Shown: positions 19,113 to 28,942, counted from the stretch's first letter. The stretch is DNA of 64,000 bases from Limimaricola cinnabarinus (GCF_002723615.1 NZ_KZ304954.1:62001-126000), one strand, 5' to 3'. The notes: generated from the sequence alone by a model not told the origin. Numbers and translations: made by a program.

Positions 19113-20399
19113 ATGGATGTGGAGACGATCTACGCCTTGGCGACCGCGCGTGGCCGGGCAGGGGTCGCCGTGATCCGGATCTCGGGTCCCGCGGCGCATG
19201 GCGTGGCCGAACGGATGGCGGGGCCCTTGCCCCGGCATGGGCGGGGTCTGCGGCGGCTTCGGTCGGCCGAGGGCGAGGTTCTCGACGAGGCGCTGGTCCT
19301 GACCTTCGAGAAGGGGCGCAGCTTTACCGGGGCGCCGGTCGTCGAACTGCATCTGCATGGCAGCCGGGCGGTGATCAACGCCGTTCTGAATGAGCTTTCG
19401 GGGCAGCCGGAGCTGCGCCTGGCGCTCCCGGGCGAATTTACCCGCCAGGCGCTGGAAAACGGCCGGTTGGATCTTTCGCAGGTCGAAGGCTTGGCTGACC
19501 TTGTCGATGCGGAGACCGAAGCGCAGCGCCGTCAGGCGATGCGGGTGATGTCCGGCGGGCTGGGGCGGAAGGCCGATATCTGGAAGCGTGACCTTCTGCG
19601 CGCGATGGCGCTGCTGGAGGCGACCATCGACTTCGCCGATGAGGATGTCCCTGTCGATGTCACGCCGGAGGTGCTGGACCTGCTCTCGCGCTGCGAGACG
19701 GCGATGCGCGCGGAAGTCCAGGGGGTCGGGGCCGCGGAACGCATCAGGGATGGGTTCGAGGTCGCGATCATCGGCGCACCCAATATGGGAAAATCCACGC
19801 TTCTCAATCACTTGGCTGGCCGAGACGCCGCGATCATCTCGGACATACCGGGCACCACGCGCGATGTCATCGAGGTTCGGATGGATCTTCGTGGCTTGCC
19901 TGTCACCTTGCTCGATACGGCGGGGCTCAGGGATGCGGGTGACGAGATCGAAGCGATCGGGATTGCCCGGGCGAAGCAGCGTGCGGAGAATGCCGATATT
20001 CGCGTGCATCTTGTGACCGCCGAAGACTACAGGGATGGCGGCGATCATCCGAATGACCTTGTTCGGGTGGGGCTGGCGGATCGGGACCGATCCGGGCACC
20101 CCGGCATTTCCGGTCTGACCGGGCTGGGCGTGCCGGAACTGCTCGATGAAATTGCCAGTCGTCTCGAGAAGCGGAGCGAAGGGGCGGGGGTCGCGATTCG
20201 GGAGCGGCATCGCGAAGCCTTGCTTTCCGGCATTGCCGCTCTGGAAGAGTGCCGCTCCAAGGCGGAATCCTCCGATCTGCTCGATCTGGCGGCCGAAGAC
20301 CTTCGGCTTGCCGTGCGCGCGCTTGACACTTTGGTGGGTCGGGTCGATGTGGAGGATGTCCTTGGCGAAATCTTCTCGAGCTTCTGCATCGGAAAATAG
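19113..20399 (+). CDS. mnmE: tRNA uridine-5-carboxymethylaminomethyl GTPase MnmE
   Basis: 428 aa GTPase that works with MnmG to modify wobble U34 of certain tRNAs. N-terminal folate-binding domain, helical domain, inserted G domain with G1 [10 protein letters not shown]2/G3 DIPGTTRD and DTAGLRD, and a C-terminal FCIGK carrying the functional cysteine. The usual G4 (N/T/S)KxD is not recognisable; the aligned position reads GLAD (about residues 320-323, VRVGLADRD), so the lysine is missing. Three bases separate its stop from the mnmG start. GC at third positions is lower than in rho upstream. Confidence 0.93.
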   Translation: MDVETIYALATARGRAGVAVIRISGPAAHGVAERMAGPLPRHGRGLRRLRSAEGEVLDEALVLTFEKGRSFTGAPVVELHLHGSRAVINAVLNELSGQPELRLALPGEFTRQALENGRLDLSQVEGLADLVDAETEAQRRQAMRVMSGGLGRKADIWKRDLLRAMALLEATIDFADEDVPVDVTPEVLDLLSRCETAMRAEVQGVGAAERIRDGFEVAIIGAPNMGKSTLLNHLAGRDAAIISDIPGTTRDVIEVRMDLRGLPVTLLDTAGLRDAGDEIEAIGIARAKQRAENADIRVHLVTAEDYRDGGDHPNDLVRVGLADRDRSGHPGISGLTGLGVPELLDEIASRLEKRSEGAGVAIRERHREALLSGIAALEECRSKAESSDLLDLAAEDLRLAVRALDTLVGRVDVEDVLGEIFSSFCIGK

Positions 20400-20402
20400 G
20401 GG

Positions 20403-22268
20403 TTGTTTCACGTGAAACACGGAACCTACGATATCATCGTGGTCGGCGGTGGGCATGCCGGCGTCGAAGCCGCAGCCATCGCTTGCCGCGTGGGGGCCAA
20501 GACGGCCCTGATCACCATGAAAGCCGCGACCATCGGCGCCATGTCCTGCAACCCCGCGATCGGGGGGCTTGGCAAGGGTCACTTGGTGCGCGAAGTCGAT
20601 GCGCTGGATGGCCTTATGGGTCGTGTCGCCGATGCGGCAGGTATCCAGTTTCGGCTGCTCAACCGCAGGAAAGGGCCGGCGGTCCAAGGGCCGAGGTTGC
20701 AGGCCGACCGGGAAATCTACCGCAATACGATGCAGCGGGAGCTGGCGCAGATCGAGCTTCTTGACGTTCTCGAGGGCGAGGTTGCCGATCTCGAGTTGAA
20801 GCAGGGACGCGTGTCTGGCGTGATCCTGGCCGATGGATCGCATGTCGGGGCGGCCGCCGTCGTTCTGACCACCGGAACCTTCCTCGGCGGGGTTCTCCAT
20901 TTCGGCGGAGAAACCCGCCCCGGCGGGCGGCTGGGCGATGCGGCGTCGAACCGACTTGCGGAGCGGATCAGGAGCCTCGACCTTCCGATGGGCCGGCTTA
21001 AGACCGGAACGCCCGCCCGCCTCGATGGGCGAAGCATCGACTGGGCGCGCTTGGAGTCTCAGCCCGGGGATGACGCGCCGGTCATGCTGTCGTTTCTGAA
21101 CGACGCGCCGACGGCACGGCAGATTTCCTGCGGGATCACCCATACCAATCCGCAGGCCCATGAGATCATTCACGCCAATCTCGAAAAATCGGCGATGCAT
21201 AGCGGAAATATCTCCGGTTCCGGTCCGCGCTACTGCCCCTCGATCGAAGACAAGGTCGTCCGTTTCGCCGAGAAGGACAGCCATCAGGTTTTCCTGGAGC
21301 CCGAGGGCCTCAACACCGACACGGTCTACCCGAACGGTATTTCTACCTCGCTTCCACTGGATGTTCAGGAAAGCTTCATCCGCAGCATGGTCGGTTTGGA
21401 GAATGCTCGGATCGAGCAACCCGGTTATGCCATCGAGTATGACTATATCGACCCGAGGGCGCTCGATTCCGGGTTGGAGCTGAAATCTCTGCCGGGGCTG
21501 TATCTGGCCGGGCAGATCAATGGAACGACGGGCTATGAAGAGGCGGCGGCGCAGGGCTGTGTTGCCGGGTCTTCTGCTGCTGCCGCCGCACTCGGTCTGC
21601 CCGGTTTGTCGTTTAGCCGAACGACCTCCTATATCGGCGTGATGATCGACGACCTGATCACCCGCGGCGTAACGGAGCCCTACCGCATGTTCACATCGCG
21701 GGCAGAGTTCCGTCTTTCATTGCGCGCTGACAATGCCGACCAAAGGCTATCGCCCGAGGGGCGGAAGGCCGGTTGCATCGGCGAAGCCCGCTGGGCGGCA
21801 TTCTCGGCCAAGATGGACAAGTTGGAAGCAGGTCGCGCGGCCTTGTCCTCCGTCAAGTTCCCGGCCGCCGAACTGGCGCGCCGCGGTGCCAAGCTCAACC
21901 CGGAACGCCAAGCCAAGACGGGGATGGAAGCTCTTTCTCTGACGGATGTCGAGTTCTCGACCTTGGTCAATATGGCACCTGATCTGGGAGAGATCGAACC
22001 CGCAATCGGTGCGCAGATCAAGAACGAGGCCATTTACAGTGCCTATCTCAAGCGGCAGAGCCGCGATGCTGACGCGATCCGCCGCGACGAAGAGCGCAAG
22101 TTGCCCCGTGATCTCGATTATACAACCATTTCGGGGCTGTCGGCCGAGCTGCGCGACAAGCTTCAGAAGGCGCGCCCGGCTTCGGTGGGCGAGGCGGGGC
22201 GTATCGAGGGAATGACCGCCGCCGGTCTGCTGCTGCTGATGAATGTCAGTCGCAGGCTCGCGGCATGA
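20403..22268 (+). CDS. mnmG: tRNA uridine-5-carboxymethylaminomethyl synthesis protein MnmG
   Basis: 621 aa FAD enzyme, partner of MnmE. The FAD-binding [11 protein letters not shown] is at about residues 13-23, [15 protein letters not shown] and [11 protein letters not shown] follow, and the C-terminal helical domain is complete. The apparent start is TTG at 20403, giving [11 protein letters not shown]; the start region is the parS palindrome itself, and FHVK is the translation of TTTCACGTGAAA. A GTG at 20412 inside parS is the alternative start. The stop overlaps the rsmG ATG (ATGA). Confidence 0.95.
   Translation: MFHVKHGTYDIIVVGGGHAGVEAAAIACRVGAKTALITMKAATIGAMSCNPAIGGLGKGHLVREVDALDGLMGRVADAAGIQFRLLNRRKGPAVQGPRLQADREIYRNTMQRELAQIELLDVLEGEVADLELKQGRVSGVILADGSHVGAAAVVLTTGTFLGGVLHFGGETRPGGRLGDAASNRLAERIRSLDLPMGRLKTGTPARLDGRSIDWARLESQPGDDAPVMLSFLNDAPTARQISCGITHTNPQAHEIIHANLEKSAMHSGNISGSGPRYCPSIEDKVVRFAEKDSHQVFLEPEGLNTDTVYPNGISTSLPLDVQESFIRSMVGLENARIEQPGYAIEYDYIDPRALDSGLELKSLPGLYLAGQINGTTGYEEAAAQGCVAGSSAAAAALGLPGLSFSRTTSYIGVMIDDLITRGVTEPYRMFTSRAEFRLSLRADNADQRLSPEGRKAGCIGEARWAAFSAKMDKLEAGRAALSSVKFPAAELARRGAKLNPERQAKTGMEALSLTDVEFSTLVNMAPDLGEIEPAIGAQIKNEAIYSAYLKRQSRDADAIRRDEERKLPRDLDYTTISGLSAELRDKLQKARPASVGEAGRIEGMTAAGLLLLMNVSRRLAA
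20404..20419. promoter_or_regulatory. parS centromere site (perfect)
   Basis: TGTTTCACGTGAAACA, a perfect 16-base palindrome identical to the widespread chromosomal parS consensus bound by ParB. It begins at the second base of the mnmG start codon, 2.5 kb from parA. Confidence 0.97.
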
Positions 22269-22894
22269 TGACGTCGGAAACTCCGCGGGCCCTCGACGAA
22301 ATAAATGTTTCACGTGAAACAGATGCCCGTCTCGACGCATATGCCGCTCTCGTTCGGAAATGGTCCCGGTCGATCAACCTCGTGTCAAAGAACGATCTCG
22401 ATCATGTCCGGGAACGCCATATCGAAGATTCGCTGCAACTGGCGTCCTTCCTGCCCAAAAACCGGGCCAATTGGCTCGATATAGGCTCGGGCGGCGGGTT
22501 TCCGGGGATCGTCATGGCCATCGTCGCCCGAGAACAGGCGCCGCAAACAAGGTTTGAATTGGTCGAAAGCGATGCGCGAAAGGCTGCCTTTCTTCGCACG
22601 GTCATCCGCGAATTGGAGTTGAACGCGACAGTGTCCTGCGAGCGTATCGAGGCGATGACGCCCCGCGCGGCCGATATCATGAGCGCCCGCGCCCTCGCAC
22701 CGCTTGATATGCTGCTGTCCTATGCCGACAGGCATCTCGCCCCCGGTGGAACCTGCCTGTTCCTCAAAGGAAAAACCGTCGAGACCGAGATCCATGTCGC
22801 GCGCGAGAAATGGGCTTTCGATCTTTCCTCTTACGTCAGCCGCACAGATGCTTCCGCCCGCATGCTTTCCATAACTGGCATTCACCATGTCTGA
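22265..22894 (+). CDS. rsmG: 16S rRNA m7G527 methyltransferase RsmG
   Basis: 209 aa SAM-dependent methyltransferase for G527 of 16S rRNA. The SAM-binding motif [16 protein letters not shown] lies near residue 75-90, followed by [12 protein letters not shown]. The second parS in the window encodes NVSRET near residue 14-19, a sequence often conserved in alphaproteobacterial RsmG for this reason. ATG overlaps the mnmG stop; another ATG follows immediately at 22268. The 3' end overlaps parA by eight bases. Confidence 0.95.
   Translation: MMTSETPRALDEINVSRETDARLDAYAALVRKWSRSINLVSKNDLDHVRERHIEDSLQLASFLPKNRANWLDIGSGGGFPGIVMAIVAREQAPQTRFELVESDARKAAFLRTVIRELELNATVSCERIEAMTPRAADIMSARALAPLDMLLSYADRHLAPGGTCLFLKGKTVETEIHVAREKWAFDLSSYVSRTDASARMLSITGIHHV
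22306..22321. promoter_or_regulatory. parS centromere site (perfect, inside rsmG)
   Basis: Second TGTTTCACGTGAAACA, fully embedded in the rsmG reading frame, 1.9 kb from the first and 566 bases before parA. Confidence 0.97.
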
Positions 22895-23669
22895 AACCTG
22901 TCGCATCATAGCCTTGGCCAACCAGAAGGGCGGGGTCGGAAAGACAACCACCGCGATCAACCTTGGCGCCGCATTAGCCAAGGCCGGGAAGCGCGTTCTC
23001 TTGGTGGATATGGACCCGCAAGGCAATGCGTCGACCGGCCTGGGCCTCGCCGCAAGCGATCGAAGATCGACCAGCTACGATCTTCTTCTGGAGGACGAAC
23101 CGGCCACCGCCGGCATCCACGGCACCCAGGTCGTGGGGCTCGACATCATTCCCGCCACGACCGATCTGAGCTCCGCCGATGTCGATCTCATTTCGTCGAA
23201 GGGCAGAAGCCGCAGCCTGCGCAACCGCCTTGCCGAGCTTCTGCGCGATCGGCCCGATTACGACTATGTCCTCATAGATTGCCCGCCCGCGCTGAACCTG
23301 CTGACCATCAACGCCATGGTCGCCGCAGGCTCGATCATCGTCCCGCTCCAGAGCGAGTTCTTCGCGCTCGAAGGTCTGTCGCAGCTCATGCTCACGCTGC
23401 GCGAAGTGCGGGCTTCGGCCAATGAGAACTTGCGGATCGAGGGCGTCGTCCTGACCATGTATGACCGCCGGAACAACCTCTCCCAGCAGGTGGAGGCCGA
23501 CGCGCGTGGCACGCTGGGCGATCTCGTGTTCCGAACCGTCATCCCGCGCAACGTGCGCTTGAGCGAAGCGCCGTCTCATGCCATGCCGGTTCTCGATTAC
23601 GATCCCGCCTGCGCGGGAAGCATGGCCTATCTCGAACTGGCTGCTGAAGTGATACAACGCGAAGGGTAG
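22887..23669 (+). CDS. parA: Chromosome partitioning ATPase ParA
   Basis: 260 aa deviant Walker ATPase that moves ParB-bound origins. The deviant P-loop QKGGVGKTT is near residues 12-20, Walker A' VDMDPQGNASTGLG and Walker B YVLIDCPPALNLLT follow. It binds DNA nonspecifically when ATP-bound. It overlaps rsmG by eight bases and is followed by parB after eight bases. Confidence 0.96.
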   Translation: MSETCRIIALANQKGGVGKTTTAINLGAALAKAGKRVLLVDMDPQGNASTGLGLAASDRRSTSYDLLLEDEPATAGIHGTQVVGLDIIPATTDLSSADVDLISSKGRSRSLRNRLAELLRDRPDYDYVLIDCPPALNLLTINAMVAAGSIIVPLQSEFFALEGLSQLMLTLREVRASANENLRIEGVVLTMYDRRNNLSQQVEADARGTLGDLVFRTVIPRNVRLSEAPSHAMPVLDYDPACAGSMAYLELAAEVIQREG

Positions 23670-23677
23670 GGGTCGAC

Positions 23678-24559
23678 ATGGCCGAAAGACAAAAGACGCG
23701 CGGCTTGGGGCGGGGGCTCTCGGCGCTGATGGCCGATGTATCCCAGGACCAGACAGCCGCGGAAGAGGCGAGGCGCCCCGATATGATGGTTCCGATCGAA
23801 AGAATCCGTCCCAACCCCGATCAGCCGCGCCGTCATTTCGACGAAACGGCGCTCGAGGAGCTGGCCGCATCCATTCGCGAAAAAGGCGTGATCCAGCCGC
23901 TCATCGTGCGCCGTGACCCGTCCCGTGAGGGCCATTTCGAGATCGTTGCAGGCGAACGTCGCTGGCGCGCCTCGCAGCTCGCCAAGCTGCACGAACTGCC
24001 CGTCCTGATCCGCGAATACAGCGACACCGAGGTTCTCGAAGTCGCCATCATCGAGAACATCCAGCGCGCCGATCTCAACGCCATCGACGAGGCCGCGGGC
24101 TACCGGCAGCTCATGGACCGTTTCGGCCATACCCAGGAGCAGCTCGCCAGCGCCCTTGGCAAAAGCCGCAGCCATATCGCCAACCTGATGCGCCTGTTGT
24201 CTCTGCCCGAAGACGTGCAAGAGATGCTGACCTCCGGCCAGCTGACCGCGGGACATGCGCGAACCCTCGTCGGAAACGAGCAGGCGTCCAGCCTCGCGCG
24301 GCAGATCCTGCTCAAGGGAATGTCCGTCCGCGATGCGGAATCGCTGGTGCGCAAACCGGGCAAGGCCCCATCCCCCCGCGCCGCGCGCAAATCCGGCAAG
24401 GATGCCGACACGGTGCAGATCGAGAGCGATCTCTCGGCAACGCTCAAGATGCCGGTGAGCATAGATCACGATGCCCATGGCGAAGGCGGCAAGGTCACGC
24501 TGCGTTACCGCGACCTCGCCCAGCTCGATGATCTGTTGCGGCTGCTATCGGGGAACTGA
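23678..24559 (+). CDS. parB: Chromosome partitioning protein ParB
   Basis: 293 aa parS-binding CTPase clamp. N-terminal GLGRGLSALM (ParA-contacting segment), CTP-binding domain with PRRHFDE and GERRWRAS near residue 95-102, helix-turn-helix SALGKSRSHIANLMRLL near 158-174, and C-terminal dimerisation domain ending LDDLLRLLSGN. Both perfect parS sites lie upstream in the same cluster. hemW converges seven bases after the stop. Confidence 0.96.
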   Translation: MAERQKTRGLGRGLSALMADVSQDQTAAEEARRPDMMVPIERIRPNPDQPRRHFDETALEELAASIREKGVIQPLIVRRDPSREGHFEIVAGERRWRASQLAKLHELPVLIREYSDTEVLEVAIIENIQRADLNAIDEAAGYRQLMDRFGHTQEQLASALGKSRSHIANLMRLLSLPEDVQEMLTSGQLTAGHARTLVGNEQASSLARQILLKGMSVRDAESLVRKPGKAPSPRAARKSGKDADTVQIESDLSATLKMPVSIDHDAHGEGGKVTLRYRDLAQLDDLLRLLSGN

Positions 24560-24566
24560 CCAAGCT

Positions 24567-25730
24567 TCAGGCCAGAAGCTCGCGCAGAATCCCGTTGAGA
24601 ACAGGTCGCCCGGCAGGCGTCGCAGCAAGCCGGTCGCCTCTGCGGTGCAGCAGCCCGAGCTCCGCCAAACCGTCGACATTGGTGTCGAATGCAGTCAGTC
24701 CATCGACCAGTTCGGGCGAAAGCTCGATGCCCTCGCTGAGCCGAAGCCCCATCATCAGAGCCTCTTCCTGGCATTCAAGCGGCGTCAACAGCGACCGGTC
24801 AAGCTCGCCGCCCGAACCGGTCTCGACACCCTTCAGCCAAGCGCCGGGAGCTTTCGGAGCCTCGGTCGCCCAGCGTCCGACATCAAAGGTCAGACGGCCA
24901 TGCGCGCCCGGCCCGATGCCGAGCCAGTCTCCGGCCCGCCAGTAGATCAGGTTGTGCCGGCTTTCCGCGCCCGACACGGCATGGTTCGAAATCTCATAGG
25001 CGGGTAGCCCCGCGGCAGAGGCAAGCTTCTGCGTAATCTCATACATGTCTGCCGCGTGGTCTTCGTCAGGCAGACCGCGAAGACCGCCGCGCGCCAGACG
25101 ATCCCCGAAGGCCGTCCCGTCCTCCACCGTCAGCTGGTAGAGCGACAGGTGATCGGCGCAAAGCCCGAGCGCACGTTGCAGCTCGGCGGCCCAGTCTTCC
25201 GGTGTCTGGTCCTGCCGGGCATAAATGAGATCGAAGCTGACCCGCTCGAAGGCAGATCGGGCGATATCGAAGGCCTGCAGGCCTTCATCGACACTATGCA
25301 GGCGTCCGAGCCGCTTCAGATCGGCATCGTTCAGCGCCTGCATCCCCATGGAGACACGGTTGACCCCGGCCGTCCTGTAGCCCGCAAAGCGGTCCGCCTC
25401 GATCGAGGTGGGGTTCGCCTCCAAGGTCACTTCGAAATCATTGCGCAGCCGCCAGCGCCGTCCGATCCGATCGAGGATCTGCCCGACGATCCGCGGCTCC
25501 ATGAGGCTCGGCGTGCCGCCACCGAAGAAGACCGATCCGAGGATCCGGTCTCCGGTCTCTTCGGCCAGCCGGTCGATCTCCTTAAGATAGGCCGCGGCCC
25601 AGCGGTCCTGATCGATCGACTGCGCCACATGGCTGTTGAAGTCGCAATAGGGACACTTCGCCTGGCAGAAGGGCCAATGCAGATAGAGCCCGAACCCGCC
25701 CCGCTGCCAGTTCTGCAAGGTCTCAGCCAA
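24567..25730 (-). CDS. hemW: Radical SAM haem chaperone HemW
   Basis: 387 aa member of the HemN/HemW family. Radical-SAM cluster motif PFCQAKCPYCDFNSH (CxxxCxxC) is near residue 21-35, GGGTPSLME near 70, and a C-terminal HemN_C domain. The gene lacks the longer N-terminal extension of true HemN, so it is best named HemW, a haem-binding protein, rather than coproporphyrinogen oxidase. It overlaps rdgB by eight bases in the operon rph-rdgB-hemW. Confidence 0.9.
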   Translation of the reverse strand: MAETLQNWQRGGFGLYLHWPFCQAKCPYCDFNSHVAQSIDQDRWAAAYLKEIDRLAEETGDRILGSVFFGGGTPSLMEPRIVGQILDRIGRRWRLRNDFEVTLEANPTSIEADRFAGYRTAGVNRVSMGMQALNDADLKRLGRLHSVDEGLQAFDIARSAFERVSFDLIYARQDQTPEDWAAELQRALGLCADHLSLYQLTVEDGTAFGDRLARGGLRGLPDEDHAADMYEITQKLASAAGLPAYEISNHAVSGAESRHNLIYWRAGDWLGIGPGAHGRLTFDVGRWATEAPKAPGAWLKGVETGSGGELDRSLLTPLECQEEALMMGLRLSEGIELSPELVDGLTAFDTNVDGLAELGLLHRRGDRLAATPAGRPVLNGILRELLA

Positions 25731-26328
25731 AACAGCCTCGAAGCTTTTCCACGGCGCGCGCGCGGTGGCTCATCGCGTTCTTCGTATCGGCATCCATCTG
25801 CGCAAAGGTGACGTCGTGCCCCTCGGGGACGAAGATCGGGTCGTAGCCATGCCCGCGCGCCCCGCGCATGGGCCAGATCACCTCGCCCCCGGCATGGCCT
25901 TCGAAGATCTCCTCGTGCCCGTCGGGCCAGGCCAGTACGAGCGTGCAGCAGAACCGCGCGCGGTGCGGCGCCGGGGCGCCGGAGGCCAGGAGCTCGTCAT
26001 GCACCCGCTTCATGGCAATGTCAAAATCGCGGCCTTCGCCGGTTTCGGCCCAATCGGCGGTATGAACGCCGGGGCGTCCACCCAGGTCAAAGACCTCCAG
26101 CCCGCTGTCATCGGCAAGCGCCGGCAGACCGGTCGCCGCCACCGCCGCGCGCGCCTTGATGCGGGCATTGCCGACAAAGGTCGTTTCGGTCTCCTCGGGT
26201 TCGGGCAGGCCATGGTCGGCATTGCCCGTCACGGTAACGCCGAAGGGCGACAGAAGCGCGCGAAACTCGTCGAGCTTGCCCGCGTTATGCGTGGCGACGA
26301 CAAGCGACGTCTCGGTGAACCGGCGCAT
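25723..26328 (-). CDS. rdgB: XTP/dITP pyrophosphatase RdgB
   Basis: 201 aa housecleaning pyrophosphatase removing ITP, dITP and XTP. THNAGKLDEF near residue 13-22, TFVGNARIKA, ALADDSGLEV and the C-terminal SHRARA block match the HAM1/RdgB family. ATG at 26328 overlaps the rph stop by one base (TGATG). Confidence 0.95.
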   Translation of the reverse strand: MRRFTETSLVVATHNAGKLDEFRALLSPFGVTVTGNADHGLPEPEETETTFVGNARIKARAAVAATGLPALADDSGLEVFDLGGRPGVHTADWAETGEGRDFDIAMKRVHDELLASGAPAPHRARFCCTLVLAWPDGHEEIFEGHAGGEVIWPMRGARGHGYDPIFVPEGHDVTFAQMDADTKNAMSHRARAVEKLRGCFG

Positions 26329-27035
26329 CAGGCCACCGCCCCGAGCTGCTTGCGGGCCAGCTCGGCGCAGCCCGCTTCCGCCAGATCGAGAAGCTGCCCC
26401 ATCTGCTCGCGTGAAAAGGTCGAGCCTTCGGCCGACATCTGCACCTCGATCAGCCGCGCGCCCGACATGACGAAGTTTCCGTCGACACCCGCTTCGCTGT
26501 CCTCGGGATAGTCGAGATCGAGCACGGGTTGCCCGGCATAGAGACCGCAGCTCACCGCGGAGACCGGATCGGCCAGCGGATCGGTCTTGACCAGCCCCGC
26601 GGTCATCAGCTTCTGCACTGCCAGTTTCATGGCCACCCAGCCGCCGGTGATCGCCGCGCAGCGCGTGCCGCCATCGGCCTGGATCACGTCGCAATCGATG
26701 GTGATCTGCCGCTCGCCCAGAGCGTGGAAATCGACGCCCGCGCGCAAGCTGCGCCCGATCAGGCGCTGGATCTCCTGCGTGCGGCCCGATTGCGCCGCCT
26801 TGGCCTCGCGCCGCATGCGGCTGTTGGTGGCGCGCGGCAGCATGCCGTATTCCGCCGTGACCCAGCCCTGGCCCGAATTGCGCCTGAAGGGCGGGACGCG
26901 CTCTTCCACGGTGGCGGTGCAGATCACATGGGTATGGCCGACGCGGATCAGGCAGGAGCCTTCCGCATGGCGGTTGAAGCCCGTTTCGATCTCGACGTCG
27001 CGCAGCGCGTCATTGGTCCGGCCGGAGGGGCGCAT
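26328..27035 (-). CDS. rph: Ribonuclease PH
   Basis: 235 aa phosphorolytic 3'-5' exoribonuclease that trims tRNA 3' ends. The N-terminal [27 protein letters not shown] and [19 protein letters not shown] blocks are characteristic; full length (family about 238). First gene of the minus-strand operon rph-rdgB-hemW and divergent from hrcA across 168 bases. Confidence 0.96.
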   Translation of the reverse strand: MRPSGRTNDALRDVEIETGFNRHAEGSCLIRVGHTHVICTATVEERVPPFRRNSGQGWVTAEYGMLPRATNSRMRREAKAAQSGRTQEIQRLIGRSLRAGVDFHALGERQITIDCDVIQADGGTRCAAITGGWVAMKLAVQKLMTAGLVKTDPLADPVSAVSCGLYAGQPVLDLDYPEDSEAGVDGNFVMSGARLIEVQMSAEGSTFSREQMGQLLDLAEAGCAELARKQLGAVA

Positions 27036-27143
27036 GGTCTCATCCTTTCATGTATCGGGCTTGCGCATACGCCTTGCCCGCCCCAAATCCAAGGCCGGCC
27101 CAAGTCCAGACCGACCCAAATCCAACATGGGCATGGGCCCGCA

Positions 27144-27172
27144 TTGACCTTGGCCCGGTGCCGCCCCTAATG
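27144..27172 (+). promoter_or_regulatory. Possible promoter of hrcA-grpE
   Basis: TTGACC at 27144-27149, 17-base spacer, CTAATG at 27167-27172, about 30 bases before the hrcA ATG. I see no CIRCE element (TTAGCACTC-N9-GAGTGCTAA) here. Confidence 0.4.
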
Positions 27173-27203
27173 TGCCGTGCCCCCATGAGGACCCGAGCCC
27201 GCG

Positions 27204-28268
27204 ATGCCAGACAGATCGCCCCGAATCGAGGATATGAACGACCGCTCCCGCGAGGTGTTCCGCCGCGTGGTCGAGGGCTATCTCGAAACCGGCGCCCCCG
27301 TCGGCTCGCGCAGCCTGACGCGCCACATGTCCGAGAAGGTCTCGGCCGCGACGATCCGCAACACCATGCAGGATCTCGAACATCTGGGCCTTCTGGGGAG
27401 CCCGCATGTCAGCGCCGGCCGCATCCCGACCCAGTCGGGGCTGCGCATGTTCGTCGACGGGCTGCTCGAGGTCGGCGATCTTGATGGCGAGGACAGGCGC
27501 CGCATCGACCGCTCTATGGAGGAGGCCGATGGCGACGTGGCCGCGTTGCTCGACCGGGTGGGCCATGCGCTGTCGGGGATCACCCATGGCGCCTCGCTGG
27601 TGCTGACGCCCAAGCACGAGGCGCCGATCAAGCATGTCGAGTTCGTCTCGCTGGCGCCCGAGCGCGCCCTCGTCGTGCTGGTCTTCGCCGATGGCCATGT
27701 CGAGAACCGCATCTTCACCCCGCCCGCCGGTCAGACGCCCTCCTCGATGCGCGAGGCCGCGAATTTCCTCAATGCCATCGCCGGGGGGCACACGCTGCGC
27801 GAACTGGCGGGCGTGATCTCGCGCGAGATCGCGGCGCGGCGGCAGGAGATCGACCGGCTCGCCGCAGATCTGGTCGAATCCGGTCTCGCCACATGGGTCA
27901 ATCCGGGCGAGCAGGGCGAAAGACTGATCGTGCGGGGACGCGGCAATCTTCTGGGCGAGACCGCCGAGGCCGAGGATCTCGACCGGATCCGATCGCTCTT
28001 CGACGATCTCGAACGCAAGCGCGATCTGGCGCAGTTCCTCGATCTGGCCGAGGAGGGCGACGGGGTGCGCATCTTCATCGGCTCCGAGAACAAGCTTTTC
28101 TCACTTTCGGGTTCCTCTCTGGTCGTTTCTCCTTATATGAACGCCGACCGTAAGATCATCGGCGCCGTGGGCGTCATCGGCCCGACCCGTCTCAATTACG
28201 GGCGGATCGTGCCCATCGTGGACTACACAGCACAGCTGGTCGGGCGCCTCGTCTCCGACCGCTCCTGA
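27204..28268 (+). CDS. hrcA: Heat-inducible transcription repressor HrcA
   Basis: 354 aa repressor that binds CIRCE operators of chaperone operons. N-terminal winged helix with GAPVGSRSLTRH and SAATIRNTMQDLEHLGLL near residues 30-70, HVSAGRIPTQSGLRMFVD, and the C-terminal domain with FIGSENKLFSLSGSSLVVSPY. A later in-frame ATG at 27234 (MNDRSREVF) is an alternative start that would fit shorter family members. grpE follows after 15 bases. No CIRCE is visible in this window, so its targets lie elsewhere. Confidence 0.94.
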   Translation: MPDRSPRIEDMNDRSREVFRRVVEGYLETGAPVGSRSLTRHMSEKVSAATIRNTMQDLEHLGLLGSPHVSAGRIPTQSGLRMFVDGLLEVGDLDGEDRRRIDRSMEEADGDVAALLDRVGHALSGITHGASLVLTPKHEAPIKHVEFVSLAPERALVVLVFADGHVENRIFTPPAGQTPSSMREAANFLNAIAGGHTLRELAGVISREIAARRQEIDRLAADLVESGLATWVNPGEQGERLIVRGRGNLLGETAEAEDLDRIRSLFDDLERKRDLAQFLDLAEEGDGVRIFIGSENKLFSLSGSSLVVSPYMNADRKIIGAVGVIGPTRLNYGRIVPIVDYTAQLVGRLVSDRS

Positions 28269-28283
28269 AGGGAAAGACAGCAA

Positions 28284-28844
28284 ATGGCAGAGCAAGACGA
28301 ACCGCGCAGCCTCGACGAGCTGGCCGCAGAGGTCGACGAAAACGGCGAGGTGAGCGCCGAAGCCGCCGAAGGCTCGGACGATCTGGAGATTCTCAAGCGC
28401 GAACGCGACGAGATCCGCGACCGCTTCATCCGCGCGCTGGCCGATGCCGAGAACACCCGCAAGCGGGCCGAGCGCGACCGGCGCGAGGCCGAGAATTACG
28501 GCGGCTCCAAGCTCGCGCGTGATCTGCTTCCGGTGCATGACAATCTCGAGCGCGCGCTCGGCGCGATCGCCGAAGACCAGCGCGAGGCGCAAAAGGCGCT
28601 GATCGAGGGGATCGAGCTGACCATGCGCGAGCTTCTGAGCGTCTTCAAGAAGCACGGCATCCACCCGGTCGCGCCGCAGGTCGGCGACAAGTTCGACCCG
28701 CAGGTGCATCAGGCGATGTTCGAGGCCCCGGTGCCGGGGACCAAGGCGGGCGAGATCATCCAGGTCGCGGCGCAAGGCTTCCTGCTGCACGATCGGCTGC
28801 TGCGCCCGGCGCAGGTCGGCGTGTCTTCCTTTAAGGAAAGCTGA
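28284..28844 (+). CDS. grpE: Nucleotide exchange factor GrpE
   Basis: 186 aa cochaperone releasing ADP from DnaK. An acidic N terminus and long coiled coil (ILKRERDEIRDRFIRALADAE region, residues 30-85) precede the beta-wing domain containing GDKFDPQVHQAMFE. It follows hrcA closely and a strong terminator closes the operon. Confidence 0.95.
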   Translation: MAEQDEPRSLDELAAEVDENGEVSAEAAEGSDDLEILKRERDEIRDRFIRALADAENTRKRAERDRREAENYGGSKLARDLLPVHDNLERALGAIAEDQREAQKALIEGIELTMRELLSVFKKHGIHPVAPQVGDKFDPQVHQAMFEAPVPGTKAGEIIQVAAQGFLLHDRLLRPAQVGVSSFKES

Positions 28845-28907
28845 TAATTTTCCGGAACTTCCGGGCCGCCTGCCCGTTGGTGGGGCAAGTGATATTTGAA
28901 CGGTTTC

Positions 28908-28942
28908 AAAGGCGCGGCCCTCAGGGCCGCGCCTTTCTTTTT
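28908..28942 (+). terminator. Rho-independent terminator after grpE, also facing mutS
   Basis: Thirteen-base perfect stem AAAGGCGCGGCCC / GGGCCGCGCCTTT with a three-base TCA loop, then CTTTTT. Flanking A and T runs make it usable in both directions between convergent grpE and mutS. Confidence 0.93.

Noticed and set aside
24563-24580. AGCTTC / GAAGCT hairpin between parB and hemW as terminator
   Set aside because: Six-base stem with no T run, and mostly inside the hemW stop region; too weak to call.
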